64,000 nt of DNA from NCBI RefSeq assembly GCF_036227405.1, contig NZ_CP109473.1:7750001-7814000 (forward strand), read 5' to 3'. The DNA comes from Streptomyces sp. NBC_01460. GTDB taxonomy: Bacteria > Actinomycetota > Actinomycetes > Streptomycetales > Streptomycetaceae. The notes under the pieces are model-generated. The model was not told where the DNA came from, ran no database searches, and saw nothing but the letters and a program-made list of their open reading frames with translations. Shown here in pieces: positions 47,873 through 56,437 of the stretch (its first letter is position 1; every line of letters starts with the position of its first letter). The position numbers and the translations under genes were made by a program.

Positions 47873-48085
47873 TCACCGCCGCCACCGGGCGGACGGTGGG
47901 GCGCCCCCGGGCGGCAGCGCGTGCGCGTACACCGCCAGGTGGGCCACCACCGCGCCGAACTCGCGCACCTGGATCACACACGCGGCGCACTCCGTCAGGT
48001 GCTCCTCGAAACGACAGGCGTCGGCAGACCCGAGCACCCCGAGCGCGTAGGCCCCGGCGTCGCGGTGAAGTTCGATGGCGCGCAT
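47873..48085 (-). CDS. Mini anti-sigma-type zinc-finger protein (zf-HC2)
   Basis: 70 residues. HLTECAAC gives the H-x3-C-x2-C motif of zinc-binding anti-sigma domains, with an upstream His in ELHRDAGAYALGVL. There is no transmembrane or periplasmic part, unlike full anti-sigma factors. ATG 48085; a longer frame to 48142 exists. Ends 7 bp from the glycosylase gene and is divergent from the LytTR regulator. No sigma gene is adjacent here; the nearest ECF sigma gene is about 5 kb to the right. Confidence 0.75.
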   Translation of the reverse strand: MRAIELHRDAGAYALGVLGSADACRFEEHLTECAACVIQVREFGAVVAHLAVYAHALPPGGAPPSARWRR

Positions 48086-48157
48086 GGCCCCAGGTACGTG
48101 ACGAACCCGCGAATCACTCACGCCGTCACCCGGGTGGAGCACTTAAACTCCGGCCTC

Positions 48158-48910
48158 ATGCTGCGCGTACTCGCCGTCGACGACGAAGAACCCGCCCTGG
48201 AGGAACTCCTCTACCTCCTGCGCGCCGATCCCCGGATCCGCAGCGCCGAGGGCGCCACCGGTGCCACCGAGGCGCTGCGCCGCATCGGCGGCGCCGTGGA
48301 CGCCGGACCGGAGGACCCGTCGGCGATCGACGTCGTGTTCCTGGACATCCACATGGCCGGGCTGACGGGACTGGACGTGGCGCAGCTCCTCGCCGGATTC
48401 GCGGCGCCCCCTCTCATCGTCTTCGTCACCGCCCACGAGGGCTTCGCCGTGCACGCCTTCGACCTCAAGGCCGTCGACTACGTCCTCAAGCCCGTCCGTC
48501 GTGAGCGCCTGGCCGAAGCGGTACGCCGGGTCGCCGAGCAGGTCGGTGAACGTTCCGCGCCCGTCCACGACGCGGCCGCCGACCAGGTCGCGGTGGAGCT
48601 GGGCGGGGTCATCCGCTTCGTGGCCGTCGACGACATCGCGTACGCCGAGGCCCAGGGCGACTACGCCAGGCTCCACACCGCCGCCGGCAGCCATCTCGTC
48701 CGCATCCCGCTCACCACCCTGGAGGAGCGCTGGCGCGAGCGGGGCTTCGTACGCATCCACCGCCGTCATCTCGTGGCGCTGAACCGGATCGACGAACTCC
48801 GGCTCGACGCCGGCAGCATGAGCGTCCGGATCGGGGACGCGGAGCTCGCGGTCAGCCGTCGTCACACCCGCGCCCTGCGTGATCTGCTGATGCGGCAGAC
48901 CGGCCGCTGA
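48158..48910 (+). CDS. LytTR-family response regulator
   Basis: 250 residues. Receiver with D8/D9 and phosphoacceptor D63 (VVFLDIHM), Lys in YVLKPV, then a LytTR DNA-binding domain (about 150-250) ending AVSRRHTRALRDLL. A -10-like TAAACT at 48144-48149 lies 8 nt before the ATG, so transcription may start at the ATG and give a leaderless mRNA. With the DUF485/symporter/LytS genes that follow it forms a two-component and transport unit. Confidence 0.92.
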   Translation: MLRVLAVDDEEPALEELLYLLRADPRIRSAEGATGATEALRRIGGAVDAGPEDPSAIDVVFLDIHMAGLTGLDVAQLLAGFAAPPLIVFVTAHEGFAVHAFDLKAVDYVLKPVRRERLAEAVRRVAEQVGERSAPVHDAAADQVAVELGGVIRFVAVDDIAYAEAQGDYARLHTAAGSHLVRIPLTTLEERWRERGFVRIHRRHLVALNRIDELRLDAGSMSVRIGDAELAVSRRHTRALRDLLMRQTGR

Positions 48911-48972
48911 CCTGGCCCTACCGGGGGCAGCCCCTTCCCAGCCGGGCCCCGCGCCGCCTACACTCCGGGCCC

Positions 48973-49335
48973 ATGTCCGCAGAGAGCACGCCCCGCCGGG
49001 AAGTGGTCATGGGCGAGCCCCGGCGGGTGCGTCCGCTGCCCCGTTACCGCGCCCAGTCGGAGATCGACGAGCAGACCGCCCTCGGTGGCGCCTACGTACG
49101 CTCCCTGATGCGCAGCCAGCTCCGCGCCGGGCTCACCGTCTTCGCCGCACTGGCCCTGGCCGCCGGGACCCTTCCCCTGGTCTTCGAGGCGCTGCACAGC
49201 AACGCCGTCGTCTGGGCGGTGCTCGGATTCACCACCTACCCGCCGCTCACCCTGGCCGCGTGGTGGTACGTGCGCCGGGCGGAGCGCAACGAGCGCGACT
49301 TCGTCCGGCTCGTGGAAGACCTTCCCGCACCGTGA
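48973..49335 (+). CDS. DUF485 family small membrane protein
   Basis: 120 residues with two hydrophobic helices (about 50-70 and 78-100) joined by a short loop. DUF485 proteins, such as YjcH, are encoded beside acetate-type sodium/solute symporters, as here. It ends by a GTGA overlap with the symporter gene. Confidence 0.9.
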   Translation: MSAESTPRREVVMGEPRRVRPLPRYRAQSEIDEQTALGGAYVRSLMRSQLRAGLTVFAALALAAGTLPLVFEALHSNAVVWAVLGFTTYPPLTLAAWWYVRRAERNERDFVRLVEDLPAP

Positions 49336-50822
49336 GCGCACCCGACCACCCCGCGGCGGTGGCGGCGGTCGCCCTCGTCGTCCTGGCCACCGTCCTCGTG
49401 GGCGGTTTCGGGCTGCGGATCTCCCGGACCACCTCCGACTTCTACGTGGCGTCGCGGACCGTGCGCCCGAGGCTCAACGCCGCGGCGATCAGCGGCGAGT
49501 ACCTGTCCGCGGCCTCCTTCCTCGGCATCGCGGGCCTGGTGCTGGTGCACGGCCCCGACATGCTCTGGTACCCGGTCGGCTACACCGCCGGCTATCTCGT
49601 GCTCCTGGTGTTCGTCGCCGCCCCGCTGCGCCGCTCGGGGGCGTACACCCTGCCCGACTTCGCCGAGGGACGGCTCGAATCCCGGCAGGTCCGCCGCCTG
49701 GTCAGCGTCTTCGTCGTCGGCGCGGGGTGGGTGTACCTGGTGCCCCAGCTCCAGGGGGCCGGCCTCACCCTGAAGATCCTCACGGGCGCCCCCGGCTGGC
49801 TCGGCGACGTACTCGTCGCCTCGGTCGTGGTGATCGCCGTCGCGGCGGGGGGCATGCGCTCGATCACCTTCGTGCAGGTGTTCCAGTACTGGCTGAAGCT
49901 CACCGCGCTGCTGGTGCCCGCGATCTTCCTGGTGCTGGCCTGGCAGGGCGACGGCCGGCCCCGCGTCAGCTTCGACGAACAGGTCTCGGTGTTCCGCGCC
50001 GACCACCCGCTCTACGCGACGTACGGACTGATCGTGGCGACCTTCCTCGGCACCATGGGCCTGCCCCATGTGGTGGTCCGCTTCTACACCAGCCCCAACG
50101 GCCGCGACGCCCGCCGCACCACCGTCGCCGTCCTCGCTCTGGTGGGCCTGTTCTACCTGCTGCCCCCGGTCTACGGGGCCCTCGGCCGGCTGTACGCGCC
50201 CGAACTCATGCACGGGGGCGACGCCGACGCAGCCGTCCTGCTGCTGCCGGCCCGGGTGATCGGAGGGCTCGGTGGCGACCTGCTCGGCGCGCTCCTCGCC
50301 GGCGGTGCCTTCGCCGCGTTCCTGTCCACCGCCTCGGGGCTCACCATGGCCGTCGCCGGAGTGATCACCCAGGACGTCCTGCCCTCCCGGGGCGTACGGC
50401 ACTTCCGGCTGGCGACCGTCCTGGCCATCGCCGTGCCGCTGGCCGGCTCCCTCGTGGTCAGCCGGGTCCCGGTCGCCGACGCCGTCGGGATGGCCTTCGC
50501 GGTCTCCGCGTCGTCCTTCTGTCCGCTGCTCGTCCTCGGCATCTGGTGGCGGCGGCTCACCCCGCCGGGCGCGATCGCCGGCCTGCTGCTCGGTGGCGGC
50601 TCCGCGCTGCTCTCCGTGGCCATCACGGTCAGCGGGGCGGTGCGCCCGCCCGGCTGGCCGCACGCGCTGCTCGCCTGGCCCGCCGTCTGGTCCGTACCGG
50701 TCGGCTTCCTCGCGATGATCCTGGTCTCCCTCGCCACCCCGGGGCGGATACCGCCGGGCACCAACGCGGCCATGACCCGCTTCCACCTGCCCGAAGCGCT
50801 GACCTCGGGGCGCGGACGGTGA
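49332..50822 (+). CDS. Sodium/solute symporter, cation-acetate (ActP-like) type
   Basis: 496 residues, about 13 transmembrane helices, SSS family. SDFYVASRTVRPRLNAAAISGEYLSAASFLGIAG matches the first half of the sodium site region and LPHVVVRFYTSPNGRDARRT is typical of ActP-like carriers. Likely substrate a short monocarboxylate. GTGA overlaps with DUF485 upstream and the kinase downstream. Confidence 0.9.
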   Translation: MSAPDHPAAVAAVALVVLATVLVGGFGLRISRTTSDFYVASRTVRPRLNAAAISGEYLSAASFLGIAGLVLVHGPDMLWYPVGYTAGYLVLLVFVAAPLRRSGAYTLPDFAEGRLESRQVRRLVSVFVVGAGWVYLVPQLQGAGLTLKILTGAPGWLGDVLVASVVVIAVAAGGMRSITFVQVFQYWLKLTALLVPAIFLVLAWQGDGRPRVSFDEQVSVFRADHPLYATYGLIVATFLGTMGLPHVVVRFYTSPNGRDARRTTVAVLALVGLFYLLPPVYGALGRLYAPELMHGGDADAAVLLLPARVIGGLGGDLLGALLAGGAFAAFLSTASGLTMAVAGVITQDVLPSRGVRHFRLATVLAIAVPLAGSLVVSRVPVADAVGMAFAVSASSFCPLLVLGIWWRRLTPPGAIAGLLLGGGSALLSVAITVSGAVRPPGWPHALLAWPAVWSVPVGFLAMILVSLATPGRIPPGTNAAMTRFHLPEALTSGRGR

Positions 50823-52045
50823 CCGGGGCCGGGATCGCCGCCGTCGCCGTCCTCGCCCTGCTGTTGTTCGGCACGGGCCTCCTCCTCGGCCGCACCGCCC
50901 GTCCCGTACGCACGAGCGACGTCGGTACGCCCGTCGAGCACGCCACGTTCGCCACCCTGCACACGGCCTCCCTCGCGGCGCCCCCGCTGCGCGCGGGGCT
51001 CACCGAGGAGAGCGCGCGGCGCTCGGCGCGCGGGCTGCGCTCACTGCTCGGCACCGATGCCCTGTGCCTCACCGACCGCGACCGGGTGCTGGTGTGGGAC
51101 GGCGAGGGCGACCACCACGGCACGGACGTGATGCACCAGGTACGGGGCGTCCTCGACAGCGGCAGGGACACCGCCTTCCACAGCGACTGCGGTGACCTCG
51201 ACTGCCCGCTGCGCTGGGCCGTCGCCGTCCCCCTGACGGTCGACCACCGGGTGCTCGGCACCCTCGTCGCCTACGCGCCCAGGGAGTCGGCGGTGCTGGC
51301 CAGGGCGGCGGGGGAGGTCGCCCGATGGGTCTGCGTGCAGCTGGAGCTCGCCGAGCTCGACCGCTCCCGCACCCAGCTCATCGAGGCCGAGATCAAGGCG
51401 CTGCGGGCCCAGATCTCCCCGCACTTCATCTTCAACTCACTCGCCGCGATCGCGTCGTTCGTCAGGACCGACCCCGAGCGCGCGCGTGAACTGTTGCTCG
51501 AATTCGCCGACTTCACCCGCTACTCGTTCCGCCGGCACGGTGAGTTCACCACTCTTGCCGACGAACTCCACTCCATCGACCAGTACTTGGCGCTGGTGCG
51601 GGCCCGGTTCGGCGAACGTCTCTCCGTGACACTCCAGGTCGCCCCCGAGGTGCTGCCCGTCTCACTCCCGTTCCTCTGCCTCCAGCCCCTGGTCGAGAAC
51701 GCCGTCAAGCACGGCTTGGAGGGCGCTGTCACCCGGCCCCGCGCCCCCGTCCCCGCCCGGCCGGCGGACGCCCCGATCCGCATCACGATCAGCGCGCTGG
51801 ACGCCGGTGCCGAGGCGGAGGTCGTCATCGAGGACGACGGCGCGGGGATGGAGCCGGAGCGTCTCCGGCAGATCCTGCGGGGCGAGGGCGGAACCTCCAC
51901 CGGCATCGGTCTGCTCAACGTGGACGAACGGCTCCGCCAGGTCTACGGCGACGACTACGGGCTCGTGATCGAGACGGGGGTCGGGGCAGGAATGAAGATC
52001 ACCCTGCGGCTGCCCAAGTACCGTGCGGGCGTGCACGGTTCCTGA
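50819..52045 (+). CDS. LytS-type sensor histidine kinase
   Basis: 408 residues. One N-terminal helix (about 5-25), a GAF-like sensor region (about 45-170), then the LytS His_kinase domain with H202 in ISPHFIFNSL and a HATPase (LVENAVKHGL, EDDGAGM, GIGLLNVDERL). It is coupled to the symporter by GTGA and is the evident partner of the LytTR regulator encoded three genes upstream. Confidence 0.92.
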   Translation: MTGAGIAAVAVLALLLFGTGLLLGRTARPVRTSDVGTPVEHATFATLHTASLAAPPLRAGLTEESARRSARGLRSLLGTDALCLTDRDRVLVWDGEGDHHGTDVMHQVRGVLDSGRDTAFHSDCGDLDCPLRWAVAVPLTVDHRVLGTLVAYAPRESAVLARAAGEVARWVCVQLELAELDRSRTQLIEAEIKALRAQISPHFIFNSLAAIASFVRTDPERARELLLEFADFTRYSFRRHGEFTTLADELHSIDQYLALVRARFGERLSVTLQVAPEVLPVSLPFLCLQPLVENAVKHGLEGAVTRPRAPVPARPADAPIRITISALDAGAEAEVVIEDDGAGMEPERLRQILRGEGGTSTGIGLLNVDERLRQVYGDDYGLVIETGVGAGMKITLRLPKYRAGVHGS

Positions 52046-52065
52046 CCCGCCCGCGTGAGAGCGGG

Positions 52066-52584
52066 TCAGTACAGATGGACGGCCAGATGGCCGAGCGGCA
52101 GCCCGAGCTGCCAGGCCGGCGTCCACACCTGCGCCTCGTTCTCCTCCTCCTTCTCCTCGTCGCCGACCGGCTCCCACGGTGGCGGGCCGATCGCGTCGAG
52201 GTCCGCGGCCAGCAGCTCGGTCTCCTCCAGCCACCGCCAGGCGGCCCGCGCCAGTGCGAGGTCGGGACCGGCGATCCCCGCCGGGGCGGTCGGCCGCTCC
52301 AGCGCCTCCAGCCGCGCGCAGACCCAGCGTCTCCAGGCGGCGCCGTACGCCGTGAGCAGCCGGAGCTCGTCCACCCGTGCGGCGGGGAGCTCGTCGGCCA
52401 CCGCCCCGTCGGAGAGGAAGATCGTCAGGGCGAGCGCGTCGCGCCCCGCCCGGTACTCCAGGGTCGTCGGCTCCATCAGGTCGCCGGTCTCCAGCACCTC
52501 GTCGGCGATGTATTCGGAGTACATCCAGGCCATCGGGACCAGCAGCCCGTCCCCACCGGTTCCTTCGTGATGTTCGGGACGCAT
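52066..52584 (-). CDS. Hypothetical acidic protein
   Basis: 172 residues from ATG 52584; the frame runs to 52797 but that part overlaps the zinc-finger gene on the other strand. The protein is acidic with a Glu-rich stretch near 140 (GDEEKEEENEAQ) and Trp-rich segments (AAWRRWVCARLEALE). No signal peptide or membrane helix. Family not recognised. Convergent with the kinase gene. Confidence 0.65.
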   Translation of the reverse strand: MRPEHHEGTGGDGLLVPMAWMYSEYIADEVLETGDLMEPTTLEYRAGRDALALTIFLSDGAVADELPAARVDELRLLTAYGAAWRRWVCARLEALERPTAPAGIAGPDLALARAAWRWLEETELLAADLDAIGPPPWEPVGDEEKEEENEAQVWTPAWQLGLPLGHLAVHLY

Positions 52585-52695
52585 CCCGTCTCGCCTCTTT
52601 CGTCGACTCGGCACCGGGCTACACGCAGCATTGAACCGGGGGCACGCGCCCCGCGTGGGCAGAAGGGCAGGATCCGTCGGGAGATCGGAGGTGGG

Positions 52696-52893
52696 ATGAC
52701 GGCCGACCGCGGCGACGACCCGCATGTACACCTGCTGCTGGGCGCCTACGTGCTCGACGCCCTGGAGGCGGAGGAGAGCGGCCCGGTCGCACGGCATCTC
52801 CAGCGGTGCGGGGCCTGCGCCGCGGCCTACGTGGAGGTCGTCGAGGCGCTGTCCCTGCTCGCGCTGCTCAACGTGGACGACCTGCTGGAGTAG
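52696..52893 (+). CDS. Mini anti-sigma-type zinc-finger protein (zf-HC2)
   Basis: 65 residues. GGAGGTGGG immediately before ATG 52696 is a very strong ribosome site. HLQRCGAC gives H-x3-C-x2-C, preceded by HVHLLLGAYVLDALEAEE typical of the ZAS fold. There is no membrane segment. The last 67 bp are antisense to the 3' end of the ECF sigma gene, so the two transcripts overlap. Confidence 0.78.
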   Translation: MTADRGDDPHVHLLLGAYVLDALEAEESGPVARHLQRCGACAAAYVEVVEALSLLALLNVDDLLE

Positions 52894-53396
52894 CCGGGAA
52901 GATTACGGCTCAGCAGCCGCAGCGCGTAGTACGAGCGGGACTTGACGGTACCCGCGGGTATGCCGAGGACCTGCGCGGTCTCACCCACGCTGAGTCCGCG
53001 GAAGTAGATCTGCACGAGCACCGCGCGGTGCTCGGGGCTGAGCGTCCGTACGGCCTCGCGCACGTCCAGGGCGTGGACCGCCGAGTCCGCCGTGTCGGCC
53101 TGGGCGGGGGCGCTCTCCAGAACGGCGTCGCTGACCTCCGCCGGCCGTGCCTGGCGGGACCTGCGGGCGTCGATGGCCAGCCGCCGGGCGACGGTGAAGA
53201 GCCACGGGCGCATCGAGTCGTACGGGGCGTCGAAGGCCTCGGGGTGCTGCCAGGCGCGTACCAGCGTCTCCTGCAACAGGTCCTCGGCACGCTGCCGGTC
53301 GCCGAACGTCAGTCCCAGCAGGAAGTGGAGGAGCGCGGGCCCGTGTTCCCGCTGCAGCTCCGCGAGGGTCCGCTCATCGGTTGTCGCAGTGCTCAT
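52827..53396 (-). CDS. ECF-type RNA polymerase sigma factor
   Basis: 189 residues. Region 2 (RAEDLLQETLVRAWQHPEAF, then RPWLFTVARRLAIDARR) and region 4 (LSVGETAQVLGIPAGTVKSRSYYALRLL) are complete. The last 22 residues are Ser/Thr-rich and encoded opposite the zinc-finger gene. The small zf-HC2 protein is the natural candidate for its anti-sigma factor. ATG 53396 follows AAAGGA. Confidence 0.92.
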   Translation of the reverse strand: MSTATTDERTLAELQREHGPALLHFLLGLTFGDRQRAEDLLQETLVRAWQHPEAFDAPYDSMRPWLFTVARRLAIDARRSRQARPAEVSDAVLESAPAQADTADSAVHALDVREAVRTLSPEHRAVLVQIYFRGLSVGETAQVLGIPAGTVKSRSYYALRLLSRNLPGYSSRSSTLSSASRDSASTTST

Positions 53397-53586
53397 CGTG
53401 AACGTCCTTTCCCGAAGAGGCCCCTGACGCCTCGCTCCCGCCTGGCGTATACGAACGCATCAGGGCGCGGGGGAACAGGCGGTGCACCGAGGCGTGCGCC
53501 GAGCGGTCGCACGGAGCGACGAGTGGTGCGGTGAACGGTCGGGGGACGGCGATACGGCCGATTCAGGTACTTGGCCGTCTTTGTCC

Positions 53587-53618
53587 TTGACTCGCCAGTA
53601 TGAATATATGTGTATTCA
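53587..53618 (+). promoter_or_regulatory. Promoter with overlapping inverted repeat for the CapA-like gene
   Basis: TTGACT (53587-53592) and TGTATT (53611-53616) with an 18-bp spacer. An inverted repeat TGAATA (53601-53606) / TATTCA (53613-53618) overlies the -10 region. The AT-rich patch is striking in this GC-rich DNA. Confidence 0.5.
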
Positions 53619-53653
53619 GATGGCCGAAATCATGCGAACTGGGAGTCGTGCAG

Positions 53654-54877
53654 ATGACGAAGCGCATCCGACAGGGCGCGGCGATCGCCGTCGCCGGTCT
53701 GCTCGCCACCGCAACAGCCTGTACCGGCCAACCGTCCGGGACTCCTGGTTTCGCGGGCCGGCACCTCCCCGCCGAGCGGGGTGCGCACGGTGCGGGATCC
53801 GGGGGAGCGGAGGGGGCGGGCACCTTCACGCTGCTGGCCTCAGGCGACATCCTGCCGCACTCCTCGATCATCGACCGTGCCGCCACCGACGCGGGCGGCA
53901 GGGGCTACGACTTCCGTCCGATGCTCAAGGGCGCCGCCCCCGCGGTCTCGGGCGCGGATCTGGCCATCTGCCACATGGAGACGGTGTACGGCCAGGAAGG
54001 CGGCCCCTACACCGGCTATCCGCTCTTCAAGTCACCGCCCGAGGTGGCCACCGCCCTGCGGGCCACCGGCTTCGACTCCTGCTCGACCGCCTCCAACCAC
54101 ACCCTGGACGACGGCGCCCAGGGCATCGGACGCACGCTCGACGCCCTGGACCGCGCGGGCATCGCACACGCCGGAACCGCACGCTCGGCCGAGGAGGCGT
54201 CACGACCCACGCTGCTCAGGGCGGGCAAGGGCGAGAACGCCGCGAAGGTCGCCCACCTCGCGTACACCTACGGCACCAACGACCTGCCGCTGCCGGCCGG
54301 ACAGCCCTGGGCGGTCGACCTGATCGACAGGGGCCGGATCGTGGCGGACGCCCGGGCGGCCCGCAAGGCGGGCGCCGACGTGGTGGTCGTGTCCCTGCAC
54401 TGGGGGACCGAGTGGCAGGACGCCCCAGACGACGTCCAGCTCGGACTCGGCCGCGAGCTCACCGCCTCCCGCACCGGAGGACGCCCCGACATCGACCTGA
54501 TCCTCGGCACCCACGCGCACGTGCCGCAGGCGTACGAGAAGGTCAACGGCACGTGGATCGTGTACGGGACGGGTGATCAGGTCGCCGGTGCCATGGTCAA
54601 CCACGAGGGGGTCCAGGACCCACGCGCCAACGAGAGCTCGATGGGCCGCTTCACCTTCGCGCCGCCCGCGGAACCCGGGGAGCGATGGGCCGTCAGGAAG
54701 GCCGAATTCATCCCCCAGTGGTTCGACCCGGCGGCGGGACGCGTCGTCCCCCTGGATGCGAGGAGCCCGGCGACCGCGGGGCAGGACGGCGGACGGCTCG
54801 AAAAGATCCGTGACCGGATCCACCGGGCCGTCCTGAGCCGCGGTGCGGGCCAGGACGGTCTTGTGGCCGGCAGGTGA
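53654..54877 (+). CDS. CapA-family (poly-gamma-glutamate synthesis type) lipoprotein
   Basis: 407 residues. Signal peptide with lipobox A-T-A-C near residue 23, then a metallophosphoesterase-like CapA fold: LLASGDILPHSSI, ICHMETV, STASNHTLDDG, VVVVSLHWGTEW and LILGTHAHVPQ. It is anchored outside the membrane. In Bacillus CapA takes part in poly-gamma-glutamate export; in Streptomyces the substrate is unclear. ATG 53654 was chosen over the frame start at 53600 because the signal peptide begins there and GGGAG lies upstream. Confidence 0.88.
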   Translation: MTKRIRQGAAIAVAGLLATATACTGQPSGTPGFAGRHLPAERGAHGAGSGGAEGAGTFTLLASGDILPHSSIIDRAATDAGGRGYDFRPMLKGAAPAVSGADLAICHMETVYGQEGGPYTGYPLFKSPPEVATALRATGFDSCSTASNHTLDDGAQGIGRTLDALDRAGIAHAGTARSAEEASRPTLLRAGKGENAAKVAHLAYTYGTNDLPLPAGQPWAVDLIDRGRIVADARAARKAGADVVVVSLHWGTEWQDAPDDVQLGLGRELTASRTGGRPDIDLILGTHAHVPQAYEKVNGTWIVYGTGDQVAGAMVNHEGVQDPRANESSMGRFTFAPPAEPGERWAVRKAEFIPQWFDPAAGRVVPLDARSPATAGQDGGRLEKIRDRIHRAVLSRGAGQDGLVAGR

Positions 54878-54922
54878 CGTCCGCCTCCCCTGGGGCGCCT
54901 CGCCTCCCGCCCGGACGGTACG

Positions 54923-54937
54923 CCCCCGTCACGGGGG
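54923..54937. terminator. Hairpin between convergent CapA and universal-stress genes
   Basis: CCCCC-GTCAC-GGGGG followed by AAA, nested inside a longer imperfect GC-rich inverted repeat (about 54901-54955). It lies between two convergent genes and can serve both. Confidence 0.5.
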
Positions 54938-54955
54938 AAACCGCCGGGCGGGGCG

Positions 54956-55417
54956 TTACGGAACGACCGTGACGGGCCAGCGCCCGGCCTTCACGAGCCG
55001 GATCGCCACCGAGCCGATGAACCGGTGCCCGGCGGACTCCGAGGCACCCACGATCACGGCGTCCGCCTTCAGCTCGTCGGCCGCCGTCACCAGTCCGTTG
55101 TACGGATCCCCCCGGAACGTGTGGAACTCCCAGCGCACGTTCCATATGTCCTTGAGCCGTTCCGTCGAGGCCCTGATCTCGTTCACCAGCCCCTCGGCGA
55201 CCTCCCCGGTCGTGTCGCCGACCGGGGCGCCCAGTGAGACACCGGCCGTCATCACCGGCTGGACGTAGACGAGGGCGAGCATCGCGTTCTGCCGACGGGC
55301 GAGGCCCGCCGCGTACGCCGCTGCCCGCATCGAGGACTCGGATCCGTCGAGGCCCGCGACGATCACCTTGGGACCGTCCGTGCCGCGCTCGAACCGGTGG
55401 TGTTGCTGGTCTGTCAC
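54956..55417 (-). CDS. Universal stress protein (UspA family)
   Basis: 153 residues. N-terminal VIVAGLDGSESSMRAAAYA and the C-terminal ATP-binding pattern VGASESAGHRFIGSVAIRL (G-x2...G-x-S type) are intact. It is probably an ATP-binding stress protein. GTG 55417 was chosen since the fold begins there; the frame continues to 55582. Confidence 0.88.
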   Translation of the reverse strand: MTDQQHHRFERGTDGPKVIVAGLDGSESSMRAAAYAAGLARRQNAMLALVYVQPVMTAGVSLGAPVGDTTGEVAEGLVNEIRASTERLKDIWNVRWEFHTFRGDPYNGLVTAADELKADAVIVGASESAGHRFIGSVAIRLVKAGRWPVTVVP

Positions 55418-55580
55418 GGCCCCGAGGGTAGCCCCTCGCCCCTCGCGCGTTTCCGGCGCCTCCGGGCCTCCCGGCAGCACCCGCCGGATGCGTCCGTGAC
55501 ACTCCATCCATCGGGTGCAAAACGTCTCGTCCCCGGTGTCGACGGCAGGCGCGGGCGTGACTCCGTGCGAGCAGTTGGTC

Positions 55581-56426
55581 ATGAAGCATGATCAGATTCC
55601 AGCGGAACGCCGTACCTTCCTGCGCCTCGCCCTCGCCCTGGGGGCCGCCACCGCGGTGCGCGTGCTCGCGGCGGATCCGGCCGGCACGCCCGTACGTCCC
55701 GGCGGCGAGCCCCCGGCCGTGGCCGCAGGACCTCCGGCGCGGACCCAGGCAGGCCCTGGCTCCTACCGGCTGAGACCCATGACCTCGGGGACTCCACCCC
55801 GCTTCCGCCCGGCCCCGCCGCCCGTCCGCACCCGGCCCTTCGAGGAGCTCCCCGAACTGGGCGCCGACGCGATGGTGCTCACGTTCGACGACGGCCCCGA
55901 CCCCCGGTACACGCCGGACATCCTGGCCACGCTGCGCAGGTACGGTGTCCGCGCGATGTTCTTCGTCTGCGGCGAGATGGCGGCCGACAACCCCGACCTG
56001 CTCCGGGAGATGGCCGACGACGGGCACGTGGTCGGCAACCACTCCTGGTCGCACCCCCTGATCCCGAAGCTCTCCCGCGCCGCGATCCGCGACGAACTCG
56101 GCAGCACCAGCGAGGTGATCGAGAAGGCGCTGGGCGCCCCGCCGCTCTGGTACCGGGCGCCGTACGGTGCCTGGAACCGCAACTCCTTCGAGATCGGCGC
56201 CGCGATGGGCATGGAACCGATGGCCTGGACCGTCGACACCCTGGACTGGACGGAGCCGGGCACCGACGCCATCGTCCGCCGGGTCAGGAAGGGGGCCGCG
56301 CCCGGAGTCGTGGTGCTGTCGCACGACGCGGGCGGCAACCGGTCCCAGAGCGTCGCCGCCCTGCGCCGGTATCTGCCGGCGCTCCTCGAGAGGGGGTACC
56401 GCCCGACCGTTCCGCACCGCGGCTGA
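55581..56426 (+). CDS. Secreted polysaccharide deacetylase (NodB domain)
   Basis: 281 residues. Twin-arginine signal (RRTFLRLALALGAATA) predicts Tat export. The NodB domain (about 95-275) has all five motifs: TFDDGPD, NHSWSHP (HxxxH), RAPYGAWN, DTLDW and LSHDAGG. It should remove N- or O-acetyl groups from a cell-wall or capsule polysaccharide. ATG 55581; convergent with the sortase gene. Confidence 0.92.
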   Translation: MKHDQIPAERRTFLRLALALGAATAVRVLAADPAGTPVRPGGEPPAVAAGPPARTQAGPGSYRLRPMTSGTPPRFRPAPPPVRTRPFEELPELGADAMVLTFDDGPDPRYTPDILATLRRYGVRAMFFVCGEMAADNPDLLREMADDGHVVGNHSWSHPLIPKLSRAAIRDELGSTSEVIEKALGAPPLWYRAPYGAWNRNSFEIGAAMGMEPMAWTVDTLDWTEPGTDAIVRRVRKGAAPGVVVLSHDAGGNRSQSVAALRRYLPALLERGYRPTVPHRG

Positions 56427-56437
56427 CCGGGCCGGTG

